The translations under genes were made by a program, and so were the position numbers. From Sarocladium kiliense (lineage: Eukaryota; Ascomycota; Sordariomycetes; Hypocreales; Sarocladiaceae): a DNA stretch of 64,000 nucleotides. Positions 22,395 to 32,699 of this stretch are shown one piece after another (the first letter of the stretch is position 1; each line of letters starts with the position of its first letter). The notes under the pieces were generated by a model. The model was not told the origin of the DNA. It saw only the letters and a program-made list of their open reading frames with translations, and did no database searches. The stretch spans positions 744,001-808,000 of the forward strand of contig JAUZTG010000012.1 of the NCBI GenBank assembly GCA_030734395.1. The letters run 5' to 3'.

Positions 22395-24066
22395 GGGTGC
22401 ACAAGGGAGTGCAAGACACCCTTCCCGCTTCTGCTCAGTGTTTGCGACTCAGCCCACTGATGTCGTGTAGCCACGCATTTCATACAAGGCGTTTGTGATT
22501 TTCTGTGCCTTTTTTTTTCTTTTAGTTTTGCGAACCTCCTTCCCAACCAGGACATCTTTTTCAACAAAAAGATTCGGACATGGGGAAATTTATCTCCAAA
22601 GGCATATGGGGGCAGTCTTCTTTTCTTCCTATTCGAAAGCACGAGGACAACTTATACACACAAAATCGGTCCAGCGACAGAGCGCGGACCCGGCTTTTTA
22701 CGACGATCAATGAAGGAGTCATCATGGGGGAGGCCATGTCCTCGACCCTATCCTTACTCTGACCCCCTCACTATCAAGTCAGGAGGTCGAGGCGGTGGTG
22801 GGACGGGACTGGCTCTCTGAACCCATTTGGAGCATGTGTCGGGATTGGGCATTTGGCATACGAAACGAAACAACAAAATTCATCTCAACGATACCCCCGC
22901 CTGCGGAAAATGCATATTTTGTTTCTATCTTTTTTACGTTTGCTATTATGGAATATGTCGATGGTGGTAGGGGAGGACTGGAATCACCAAAAGGGAAGGA
23001 AAAGTGACAAGACTTGAGGTAGGACCGGAGTCGGCACTCTTACACTCCATGTGTGGAAGTGTCGTCTCCGGCTCCTCTTGCACGGTCTTTGCGCTGCTGT
23101 CTCTACTATCTGTAGGCGTATTCGTCTGCAGCATTGTAGGGATGGACAGGGTTTGATAAACAATACAAATGACTTGGATGCCTAAGGGAGCTCTGATCGG
23201 GCCAGGCACGCACAAATTCTGTCCATTCCTCGGTGCCATGACGTGAATCAGTTTCACAGTATGCGGTGCCTTTGGTTCACTCAAAAGGTGTGACAAGGAA
23301 CCGCGTTAGGGCATGACAAGGTTCAGTTATGTATATATCGGCAAATTTATCAAGTGAGAAGCACTCCATCTATCTTCTACATCTGCCGTATTCCATACGC
23401 ATGACCCTTGTGTGTGTAACAACATCCGACTAGTCATCAGCTCACGGAGATAGATACCTTGGGACTTAAGGGCACAATGATCGGTAGTTGTTTGAAAAGG
23501 TGCGGCCTCCGTGTCGGTTGAGTCCACATACATCGCATAGCTAGAGACATGGCGTATCTTCAAAAGTTCAGTCAGATCTTATGATCATGGCTCACTCTGC
23601 CTCATTCTTCCCATTCTTGCGAAGCTATGAGCATCCGATACATCAGGAGAGCTCGGTGTGGGCCTCCCGCTTCTCTGAACGGTGATGTGCAACATTCAGA
23701 AGCCAAACACGATCCTCGAGACAAGCAAACATGGGGGACAGGTAGCACCAACTCATAGAAGGACTGTTCTTTCTTCTTAAGATGCCGAATCTGGCAAAGC
23801 ATGCGCAGGGATTCTGATCACAGACATGAAGTTGGCTGTTGTCAGAAAAGGGACGAGACATCAAAAAGTCAGGGGACAGCAAGTTCTGGTCAGACTCTTC
23901 TATTTTTCTTCAACTATGTTCGATGTTGCTTATTCATCCCTCGATCAGAGTCCTCAGCCTGGCACACACTCTTCTCCTCCATACCCTTCCTCAGGACCAT
24001 TGCTTCTTTCTCTAGCATTCGTCAAGGCAGCACCTGGAGTCTGACACATTTTAACGAGGAACAGTC
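22395..24066. other. Intergenic, no gene seen
   Basis: A 1.7 kb stretch. The first part is the T-rich 3' region of the MTHFR gene. Frames beyond it on both strands are under 120 codons with no recognisable protein pattern, and I found no splice chain linking them. Confidence 0.5.
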
Positions 24067-24609
24067 ATGCGGTCTCATACTTTCACAACATTCTGGTGGC
24101 AGCCTGTTCTTGCCGTGACCTTACTCTCCTTTACAGTAACAGCGGCTCTGTTCACTGTCGGAATCAATCGCCTCACTCAAGAGGACACCACCAAGAATAA
24201 CAAAAACTGCACTACGGTTGAAGCGGACGGAGAGTCTGCGGAGCAGCCATCCCCATTTAATGACGCTACATTCGTCATCTTCCTCAGTCAAATAATCCCC
24301 AACTTTCTCACTATCTTCTACGAAGTCTCAAAGCTGAGCTACGAAACCCCCATGAACGTTAACATGAAGTCACACCTTTACTTCTACGTCGTCATGGTGC
24401 TCGCTGCTACATTCTCGTTGGCTGCACCAATCGTCTACGGCACTGGAGATCGGGAGAACGGAATGACAAAGGCCAATGCTGCGATTCTCAACTTCTGCGC
24501 GACACTGATCATAATCTTTGCAGGACTGTTGGGGGTGTTCGAGGTAGGCATCCAGAAGAATGGATCGATGAGTGCGAAGAAGACGTGGCGGCTATGGAAA
24601 TGCTGGTAG
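24067..24609 (+). CDS. Small four-helix membrane protein, unrecognised
   Basis: An intronless 180-residue frame with four hydrophobic stretches: about 9-32 (AVTLLSFTVTAALFTVGI), 67-86 (ATFVIFLSQIIPNFLTIFY), 104-124 (YFYVVMVLAATFSLAAPIVYG) and 137-160 (ILNFCATLIIIFAGLLGVFEV). A polar 30-residue loop rich in Asn, Glu and Ser separates the first two. The C-terminus is basic (SAKKTWRLWKCW). I do not recognise a family. The alternation of helices and charged loops argues for a real membrane protein rather than a chance frame. It faces the sugar transporter gene tail to tail with about 350 bases between. It could be a lineage-restricted gene; transcription evidence would settle this. Confidence 0.55.
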   Translation: MRSHTFTTFWWQPVLAVTLLSFTVTAALFTVGINRLTQEDTTKNNKNCTTVEADGESAEQPSPFNDATFVIFLSQIIPNFLTIFYEVSKLSYETPMNVNMKSHLYFYVVMVLAATFSLAAPIVYGTGDRENGMTKANAAILNFCATLIIIFAGLLGVFEVGIQKNGSMSAKKTWRLWKCW

Positions 24610-24963
24610 CAACGACGAGGACTTTGGCCGGGTAAATCAATAGCGACGGGCTTCAACATGGCGAATAGCGGGGACCCAGGAAGGAGTCACACGTCTTAAG
24701 CTTCAGTATGAACGTTATCCTTCACCATAACAGCGTAATCGGGGCACATGCATTGATACTTCATACGCTATCACCTCCGAGCCACGTATATCTGAGGGTC
24801 AGGTGGGTAGAAACTGCAGCAAATCGTTGACTTTCCTGACATTCTCATGTGATGTAGGCATAGGTAGCTACAAAAGTGGCTTGTCAACCGCCCTCGTCTC
24901 CGCTAAGCTTTAGAACATGCGGCTCGTCCAGAGCGATTTGACGCAAAGCAAGACCTGGTTCAA
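24610..24963. other. Convergent 3' intergenic region
   Basis: No gene seen. It holds the 3' ends of the small membrane protein gene and the sugar transporter gene. Confidence 0.5.
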
Positions 24964-27003
24964 TCAAACCCTGCTTGCAGGCTGAGACGGAGCAACCTCC
25001 GTCTCTGTGGCAGTCCCTCCCTGCACGTTCTTGTCCTCAGGGTGAGGATCTCCTCCATGAATGACTTTCTCGGCGGCCAGGACGGCACGATCGGTAAGAT
25101 CCTTGTCCTCGAACACTACACGGGTTGATCAGCGAGTGTTTTCAAGACTACATCAAAGCAAACAATATCAACTTACGCCATGCAAGCTCCTCAAGCGTAC
25201 GGCCATGGGTTTCGGGGAAGAAGAAGAAGACGAACACAACCTCGTACGCCAGCCAGACGACGTAGGTAATGAGGTACTTCCACTGGATATCGGCAAGAGC
25301 AATCGGGTTGACGAAGGTGTTGAAGAATGTGGCAAGGCCTAGATTGAGTTAGGATGAGCGTGCCAAGCTTAATAGGTAGGCAATGAGACTTACGGCCAAA
25401 CAGCTGGAAAAAGGTAATACCACGAGATCGGAGGGCAAAAGGCCAAAGCTCAATGAGGTAGGCTGTATGCTGTCAGATGGGAGGGATCCAAGAGAACAAA
25501 GGTGTTAGGAAGAGGCTTACTGTAAGTCAAGGCGTTGTATCCAATGTTGTAGGCGGGTGAATAAGCCAGAATAAAGAACAATGTGGCGTTAGCAGCAGGT
25601 TTGTTCCTCTGCCTTACAATGTTGCCATCATCATCGAAAAGTACACCAGCGATTGCGTAGCGGTAAGAGATTGTCCATCCAATGTAGACGCAAAGAAGCC
25701 TGGAGTATCTATGTCAGCTCTGGAAAGGGACCAAGAGGTTGAGAGAGTATTTCGAGAGACTTACGCAAGAGTACAGGTCATGTACATAACACGTCGGCGG
25801 AACCTCTTCACCAACATGGCGACAGTGAGAGCGCAGATCAGGTTCCAGCAAGAGTTGCCGAGGTTGAACTTCTGCTTGTCCATGCTGTCTGTCATACCGA
25901 CGTATCCGAGAATGTCTCCCAGGTAGTAGCTGATGAGGGTGTTTCCAGACCACTGAGTGAAGAGACCCAACATAGCGGTCACGAGGGAGCGCTTCCGCAT
26001 ACCCTTGTCGCGGAGAAGGTCCAGCCAGCTATCCTTGGAGGCTTCGAGCTCAAGCTTAATGGTAGTCTCAATCTCAGCGACCTCGGCGCGGACGAACTCA
26101 GAGTTGGTGTCTCCCTCAGCATGGTACTTGTACAAGATCGCAGCGGCTTCATCGTGGCGGTCATGGGCGATGAGCCAACGTGGGGACTCGGGTAGGAGAA
26201 GAACGAAGGCAATTTGGAAGAGAGATGGGCAGATCTGCAGGTATGAAGGGATACGCCATGCCCAGTCATTGGTGATCCTGTTGGTACGGAAGCAGATACC
26301 CGCAGCGAGAATCTGACCGACGAAGTAGGAGACGTTGAAGAAGGACGTCAGGCGCGAGCGTTCCTTGGGATGACCAAGCTCACCGAGGAGAGCAGAGGCG
26401 TTGACAATGGCGAGTGGGATACCTGGCAAAGTACCTTCATTAGTATTGTCGTCAAACACTACCTGAAAGAACAAGATCATACTTACCGAAACCGAGAATG
26501 ATACGAGCAGCCACGTACATCGCCATGTTCTGAGAAGCACCCTGCAGAATAGCTCCCGCGCATAGAACGCAGCTGCCAGACAGAACAGACCAACGACGGC
26601 CGAGCGTGTTAGACACCCACGGCACGAAAGGCAGAGACAGCACAGCACCGAGGGAGTAAGACGCAGTCAACAGAGACTTGTCGGTTCCCTGCGGGTCGTT
26701 GAAGACTAGCGGATTGAAAAAGCTCATCAGCCAAACATCGCTCTTAAAGGCTATGCCGGAAGATAGATGAATAAAAGTTCAAGTGAATAGCTTACACTCC
26801 TTCCATGAATCCACAATTTGTAAGGCGTTGATCATCTGGGAGTCGAAACCCGAGGTGATCTCAACACCCATACAAGTGATAAAGAGCCAAAAGTACATGT
26901 ATCGGAGGTTCGGCTTCTTGTACCATGGCACCTTATCCTCATCAGCGATACGCTGGATGATGGGATCGGCCGCGCCGACCTCACGATGGTAGTTGAGCAC
27001 CAT
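24964..27003 (-). CDS. MFS sugar transporter, hexose/lactose permease type
   Basis: A 548-residue, 12-helix sugar porter from seven exons: 27003-26796, 26705-26487, 26422-25765, 25699-25521, 25462-25394, 25338-25177 and 25115-24964. Family landmarks are VEITSGFDSQMINALQ in helix 1, NTLGRRWSVLSG, the PESPRWLI motif after helix 6, NIGYNALTYTYLIELWP and PETHGRTLEELAW near the end; several are completed only after splicing. This pattern fits fungal lactose/hexose permeases of the sugar porter family. The substrate is not determinable. The start used is the ATG at 27003. A CAG acceptor lies just upstream, so a tiny extra 5' exon (for example with the ATG near 27110) is possible. Expression could be under carbon repression, given the upstream SYGGRG motifs. 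Confidence 0.9.
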
Positions 27004-28165
27004 GGTGAGCAGCTGCAATTGAACAAAGGCAACGAGATAATCTTCAAGACCTCTGTGTAGCGACTATACAGCACACAGATAAGAGATCAGGAATGTCCAG
27101 AGAGACCATCAGGGAGACGGCTGGGCTGATGGAACCCCAGATTCTTATACCTCGCTTTTAACCGTAACATTATGCCTCGTCGCAGCGTGACGACTCAAGT
27201 CTGCTGGCTCACCCATGCAGACGCCCGGCAACCCATCCGAATCCATCGAGGACTTTTGGCCGGCCACACTGCTCACCTCTCGCATTCCCCCACCCTCCCA
27301 GACGAAGCAGCCCAGTTCACAGGGTGCGCTCCTCCGCTACCACGGTACCGTCCAATAAACCCATTTACATGTTGGTCGCAGGTCGCTGATCTTCTCTCGT
27401 CTCCTCCCCTCAGAGTAGGAGTCGTGTCCCAACTCCGTAACTCCCGAACAAATGAAGACGTTCTTGGCCCTGTGTCGAAACAAAGACCTCGGCGACTCAT
27501 GCCTCAACTCTGGATAATCCCGTCGGTTTTAGCCGACCTCGAAGGTCGCAACTCAAATCGTGTGTGAAGTCCTGGGCGGGGGATTACCGGCGATCACACT
27601 GTCCTACCTTGCCAAGGTCCTCTCCCACAGGTGCGTATATGCGCAGTATCCCCAGCCCGGCCGCGCGCGCGCCAAGGCGGGGACGGCAGACATCTGAGTC
27701 CTTCTCCAAATGTGGTGCCATTAATTATGCCGAGACTGGGGTTCGATTCGCTCTTTACCCAACTCAGGGTGGTAAACATTGCGGCTCAGCCGCCGCCAAG
27801 ATACGATTGGTCGGCCCGCCAAACGATCGGCTTCGAGACTTGGCCCATGTGGCATCCAAGTTCTGGAGAGTCAGAGGCCGGGCCAACACGAAGCAGACGA
27901 GAGAGGAGTCTTGGTTGGTTGACGAGTACCACAGTGGGTGCGCTTATCCAGAATGGGAGTTCTAGGAACAAAAGGGTGCTTTATTCTGGTGTGTGACGTC
28001 GGGGAGCTTCCTCGAAGCTCTACATCTGTCTCCTAGCCCTGTCATGCTGCCACTTCGGAAGCCGCGTCTCGGGCCTTCTCGATCTTCTCCAACCCCGTCT
28101 CTAGCTTCTATCTCTTCTCCGATTTTTGTTGCTCAAAACCGTCTACCCCTCATCACGCACTTCGC
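27004..28165. other. Intergenic upstream of the sugar transporter
   Basis: No gene seen, though overlapping plus-strand frames of 120-133 codons occur between 27172 and 27996. They lack an identifiable protein pattern and overlap in different frames. The region holds SYGGRG words listed separately. Confidence 0.45.
27576..27741. promoter_or_regulatory. Three SYGGRG words, candidate CreA sites
   Basis: GCGGGG at 27576-27581 and 27677-27682 and CTGGGG at 27736-27741 match the CreA/Cre1 consensus SYGGRG, 570-740 bases upstream of the sugar transporter ATG. The motif is short and frequent, so this is only suggestive. Confidence 0.25.
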
Positions 28166-29767
28166 TTAGGCGGCGCGCACAGCCTTGTCAATAGCCTTTG
28201 CGACATAGTCGACGTTATTTGTGTTGAGGCCAGCCATGCTGATACGCCCGTTCTTAGTCATGTAAATGTGAGAGTCCTCGCGGAGCTTCTTAACATGGGC
28301 CTCGGTCAGTCCTGTGAAACTGAACATGCCGATCTGGTCCGTGATGTGGTTCCATGTGCCGGGAGTGCCCAGCTCCTCGAGTTTGCTCCGAAGAGCCTTG
28401 CGCATGTCGATAATTCTGCCAGACATTGTCTTGAGATTCTCCTCCCATTCGGCGAAGAGGGCCTGGTCGTTGAGAATAGTGCTCGCAATACGCGCGCCGT
28501 ACAGAGGGGGATTTGAGATCTCGGAGCGCTGGAGGATAGCGAGCTGGGAAGCAATACGCTTGATGGTCTCGCTGGCATCGCTGGCTGGCGCAGTCACGGC
28601 GTGGAAGCAGCCAGCACGCTCACCGTAGAGGCCGAAGTTCTTTGCGAAACTTTGCGCAATGATGAGCTCGAAACCCTGCTCAATGAAATAGCGAACCGCG
28701 GCAGCATCCTTGGCAAGGTTGCCAGAGGCGAAACCTTGGTATGCACAATCGAAGAAGGGGAAGTGGTTCTTCTGGCGCATCAGAGCAGCCACCTCCTTCC
28801 ACTGCTCGAAAGTCGGGTCGACACCAGTTGGGTTGTGAGCACAGGCGTGCAGGAGGATGATGGATCGGTCCGGAGCGGCCTGAATGGCGGCCTTCATGCC
28901 CTCGAAGTCGAGGCCCTTGGTCTCCTTGGAAAAGTAGGGGTATTGTGCAATTGGAAGGCCAACATTGCCGAAGATCTGGTTATGATTCGCCCAAGTTGGG
29001 TTGGAGAGGTAGACTGTCCGGTTGCCCTTGTAGAACTTGGCGAGGAAGAGAGCACCGAGATGGACGGCGCCGGTTCCAGAGATTGTCTGCACGGTGGTGG
29101 TTCGGTTCTCCTTGAAGGCAGGCGAGTCGGCGCCAAGCATCAGCTCAGCAGCCTTGGTGGTGAAGGGAGCGATGCCAGCGATAGGGGCATATTCGTGGTT
29201 CAATTCGGGGTTATCTCGGAGAATGGCATCGGCCTGGTAAATGGTCAGCAATGCTTCAGAAGGCGATGGACATTTTGGATGGTCAAGTGGTGACTCAGGT
29301 GAGGCTGATGACGAGCATCGGAGGTACCCCGCGATACCGCAGCTTTGCCCCTCACAAGGTGTCATGACCCTGCCACTAAATGCCCAACGCGATGCACGCG
29401 ACGAGTGGGAGCTGACCTTCTTGACCACTGGGAGAACCCAAGGCTTTGCATTGTTGTCACGGTATGCGCCAATGCCCTGTGGTAAGGTTAGCAGCGCGTC
29501 TTACGTTAGTGAAGAGCAGGTACAGGCAGGAGGGGAGGGGGGTTGCATGCGTACCAGATCGACCTTGTCGGGGCTTTGGTCAGCCTTGTAGGCGGCCATG
29601 AGGCCGAAGAGAGGGTCCTCTGGCGCCTGAGGGACGACATCGGCAGGGAAGGATGTGACGGAAGCCATGGTGGGCGAAGGGTTTGTGAGATGTCTGGCGA
29701 TTGAATCTAGACGAGAGATGGGAGAAGAGGAGGAGGAAGAGGGATGATTGTTTTGGGAAGAAGACAT
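28166..29767 (-). CDS. Aspartate aminotransferase
   Basis: A PLP enzyme interconverting aspartate and 2-oxoglutarate with oxaloacetate and glutamate, 446 residues from exons 29767-29555, 29476-29417 and 29233-28166. Landmarks are DPLFGLMAAYKAD, GIGAYRDNNAKPWVLPVV across the small second exon, CAHNPTGVDPT, and the PLP-lysine region SFAKNFGLYGERAG. From the internal Met at 29668 (MASVTSFPADV) the protein is 413 residues, the usual cytosolic length. From the first ATG it gains 33 residues rich in Ser with spaced Arg and Leu (SRLDSIARHL), which could be a mitochondrial presequence. Both forms are in one frame, so dual targeting by alternative starts is plausible but unproven. It is part of the malate-aspartate shuttle in either compartment. 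Confidence 0.94.
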
Positions 29768-30718
29768 GGTTGGTTGTGCCAGCTGCCACCAGCAGAAGCA
29801 AGCGGCGTGTGTGTGTGACCTCGCGTACAGGAAAGTAGTACCTTACGTTCAGAGAGGTACAGCGGATAGCCTAAGTCACTGGTACAGCCGCTCCTCTCAA
29901 GACGCAAGGAACACTGGCCTAACGTCAGGTACTAAGCCACGAAATCCAAGACCCCAGGAATTCAGCCGCGGCGTCGTCAGGTGGTGGTGCTGCCACTTCG
30001 TCGCTGCGCTGTGCTGTGCTGAACGGTGCTGGAGAGCTCCGTTAACGCTCCGTTCCTGGCCCTTGGGACCCTAGACAGCGTGACGCTATCACTGCAGGAT
30101 TGTCAGGCCACGCGCCGCCGATGGCCGGTGCGTAATTCAGTGGCTGCCACTGGCCCTGAGACCCCACTGTCCCACTGTCCCGCACTCGCTGGGGATTCAG
30201 GGTTGGCCGGCCGGAGCTTGGGGCAGGTCACGGGCGCTGGAGCAAGGGATTCAATGTGTCCGCGATTGAGTAACAAAAGCCGCCGGACGGAAGGGGTCGG
30301 AGTGGATTTGCTAACAAAATGACTCGGAGGAAGGGTGACTGATCTGAAGGGGTTTTCGGATGGAGGGCAGTTGGGATTCTGAGGGAGTGGAGGGTGCCTT
30401 GCTTATATTCCGTGACACCGAACAAAGAAGTCACGCCTTGGAGCCTAGGCGCGACCCGTGATACCGAGGCCGCTCGGCAACGTCCACAGCCTGGGGATAG
30501 CTGACTACGAACCTTGGTTACTTGCCATTCGCAATGTTGCCGCCCGTCTTTTCCGGTAGGAATTGTGAAGAGAAATCGCTGTTGTTGCATTCTATACAAA
30601 GCTTTGATGCATGGTTATCGTGACATCGCCTGAGATTCTAGTCTCTTATACAATCAATCAGCCTTCACATGCCAATTTAGTGATTACATTCGCCATGCTA
30701 TGCTTTTCCTTGTGGTGT
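29768..30718. other. Upstream region of aspartate aminotransferase, no gene seen
   Basis: Contains GC-rich repetitive words (CCCACTGTCC near 30160-30180, GCTGTGCTG near 30007) but no coding exon that I can support. The 3' end of the UFE1-like gene lies at its right edge. Confidence 0.45.
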
Positions 30719-31831
30719 TCAGATGACCAGATCCCATAATATCACAAATGCACACAATCCGCTCGCTGCGAAGAACGTGTACCGGGCAGCACTTGGCCTC
30801 TGTGTTGCCTTCTTCAGCTCCTTATTTCCACCACCAACATTGTCCGTCGTGAACTCTGAGTCTGCTACTAACTGCTCAATATGCGCAGACTGAGTTGCCA
30901 GGTTCGTGACCAGTAGCGATTGCAGCTCTGAGATCTCTCGTAATGACTTTTCGACACCCCTAGAGCCAAATTAGACACGGTCATCCCCACTCTCGACGTG
31001 TATGCGTACCTGACTTTGTCCAAAGCATTGTCAAAGTGCGTCATCATATCTTGGTTTCCTTCTTCGAACATCTGTATCTGCTCTGCACTCAGGCCTTGGT
31101 CTGCCGCAGGCGCATTGTTGCTGTTTCTGTCGTCTGTAGATGCGTGTGATGTAGGTTTAAACTCTGCGAAGTCGGCTAAGGACGGTCCAGCCTGAGAGAG
31201 CATGCTGCGACTCAGCTCATACTCTCGTGACAGCCGCGTTTCCATCATGTCCTGTTGCGTTCGCAGACATGCTTCCAGCTGCTTTCGCAAATACCAGAGC
31301 ATGCCATCTCGGTGGCCCGCGGTTTGTTCAGCCTGTGCCTCCGCATTGAGCTGCTCGGCGCTCTTCTTGCCCACGCCGCCACCAGAGGCCCAGGCTCCCA
31401 AAGCTCCTAATCCGCTTGAGTGCTTCTTCAGTATGAGCTCGGTCTCTGTCTTGCGCCGGAGAGTTTCCGCATCTTCGAGGATGCCAATACTGGAATTGAG
31501 CTCTCGCAACATGGATTTCGCATTCGCGTCGATTTCTTCCCTTTCTTTGTCGGTAAGGACTCGCGGCTGGTTGGGTGCATCGCGATTGTGAGCTCGTCGG
31601 GGTTGGGTGGCAGCAAGGTATGCCCGGCGAACATCCTTGAGTTCTCTGTGTAGACTACTGATGCGGGAGTTCTTCTTTTATCAGCAAATGATCTTCAAAT
31701 AGCTATTTGACTCTTACAATTCGGTAAGCCTCCTTCACGAAGCCTTCAACGGTCTCGATGTCAAGGCCATGCTTGGCGATCGAGCAGCCTTTGGCCTGAA
31801 GAAGCTTGGAGAAGTCGGGCGTGATATCCAT
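30719..31831 (-). CDS. UFE1: ER syntaxin, Ufe1/syntaxin-18 type SNARE
   Basis: A 338-residue Qa-SNARE from exons 31831-31718, 31671-31010 and 30959-30719. It mediates fusion of Golgi-derived vesicles with the ER. The N-terminus MDITPDFSKLLQAKG is the syntaxin-18/Ufe1 N-terminal motif. It is followed by a helical region with ISSLHRELKDVRRAYLA and then a long linker. The SNARE helix covers about residues 230-300 and includes GVEKSLREISELQSLLV and LATQSAHIEQLV. A C-terminal hydrophobic anchor (TFFAASGLCAFVILWDLVI) completes a tail-anchored protein. The first intron is short (46 bases); an alternative acceptor three bases upstream would add one Lys. The gene is head to head with the RNA-binding protein gene, sharing an 868-base promoter region. 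Confidence 0.9.
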
Positions 31832-32699
31832 GGTGTTTTCAGAGTTTCAAAATCCCTCTTGGAGCTCTCTCTTGGAGCTACCGTGCGGTGGGAGCTCTTG
31901 GGTCTGGGAAGGAGCTTGGATCTGAGAAGATGAGCTACAAGCTTGCTGGTGCGCTACGTCAATGTGTCCAGATTTGGCTGACTCAGCTCAAAGCACCCTA
32001 CCCTGCACGAATATTATGGTGGCTTTCGCACCCGTTGGTGTATCACTTCAGGGATTAATCAAAAGAAAACAACACCCCCAACGAGTTGGTATTTCTACAA
32101 TCATCCTAGATCAAAGTGCCTGATGTGCACACTGGTCGGCTTGGAAACTGGTTGTTAAGGTACTACCATTCGTTGCATGAATCTCAAGCCACCTCAAACG
32201 CCCTCAAAAGGTGTGACGTTCAATGTAAGCTGCGCATCCTCGTGTGTACTCGACACCCAAAGTCTAACAAAAGTAAGTAGACTTTCGATTCCTGAGATAG
32301 GTAAACATTAAAATGCCAAAATGATGACCTACTGAGGTGATGGATCGGGGATACGCAGTCACGGAGCTCCCGTTTTTAGTACCGTACTTGGCAACAGCAA
32401 GCTTGCTTGCACGGCACACCTTATCGCGATAGAAGCTCCCCCACTACCAACGTACCTTACCCAGGTATGACGACCCTTCTTTGGGCGAGTCGGTGCATCG
32501 CAAGCGCCAACCTTGCATCTCGAATTTACTGGCAGCCTCGCGACGACGTGAAACCTCCATTTCATCCTTACCAGCTCCTCTGCCAATAAAACAGCTGTTC
32601 AATTCAGCGGTTACGACAATCGAACTTATCTTGCCTTTGAACTCAACAGATCATTTTTGCGCAGGGTCCCAGGCGGTCGCCGAGGTGGTGCGACAAGTA
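31832..32699. promoter_or_regulatory. Shared divergent promoter of UFE1-like and RMN1-like genes
   Basis: No gene seen. This 868-base region separates two oppositely transcribed housekeeping genes. The frame before 32700 has no in-frame ATG, and a TTTTGCGCAG acceptor near 32655-32664 hints at a leader intron of the plus-strand gene. Confidence 0.4.

Noticed and set aside
27730..27755. B-box-like GGTTCGATTCG on the plus strand
   Set aside because: No paired T-arm, D-arm or acceptor stem around it.
27172..27996. Chain of overlapping plus-strand frames between the sugar transporter and AAT genes
   Set aside because: The frames overlap in different phases with no splice signals joining them and no protein pattern.
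28601..29293. 230-codon plus-strand frame inside aspartate aminotransferase
   Set aside because: Antisense shadow of a strongly conserved PLP enzyme that crosses that gene's intron boundary.
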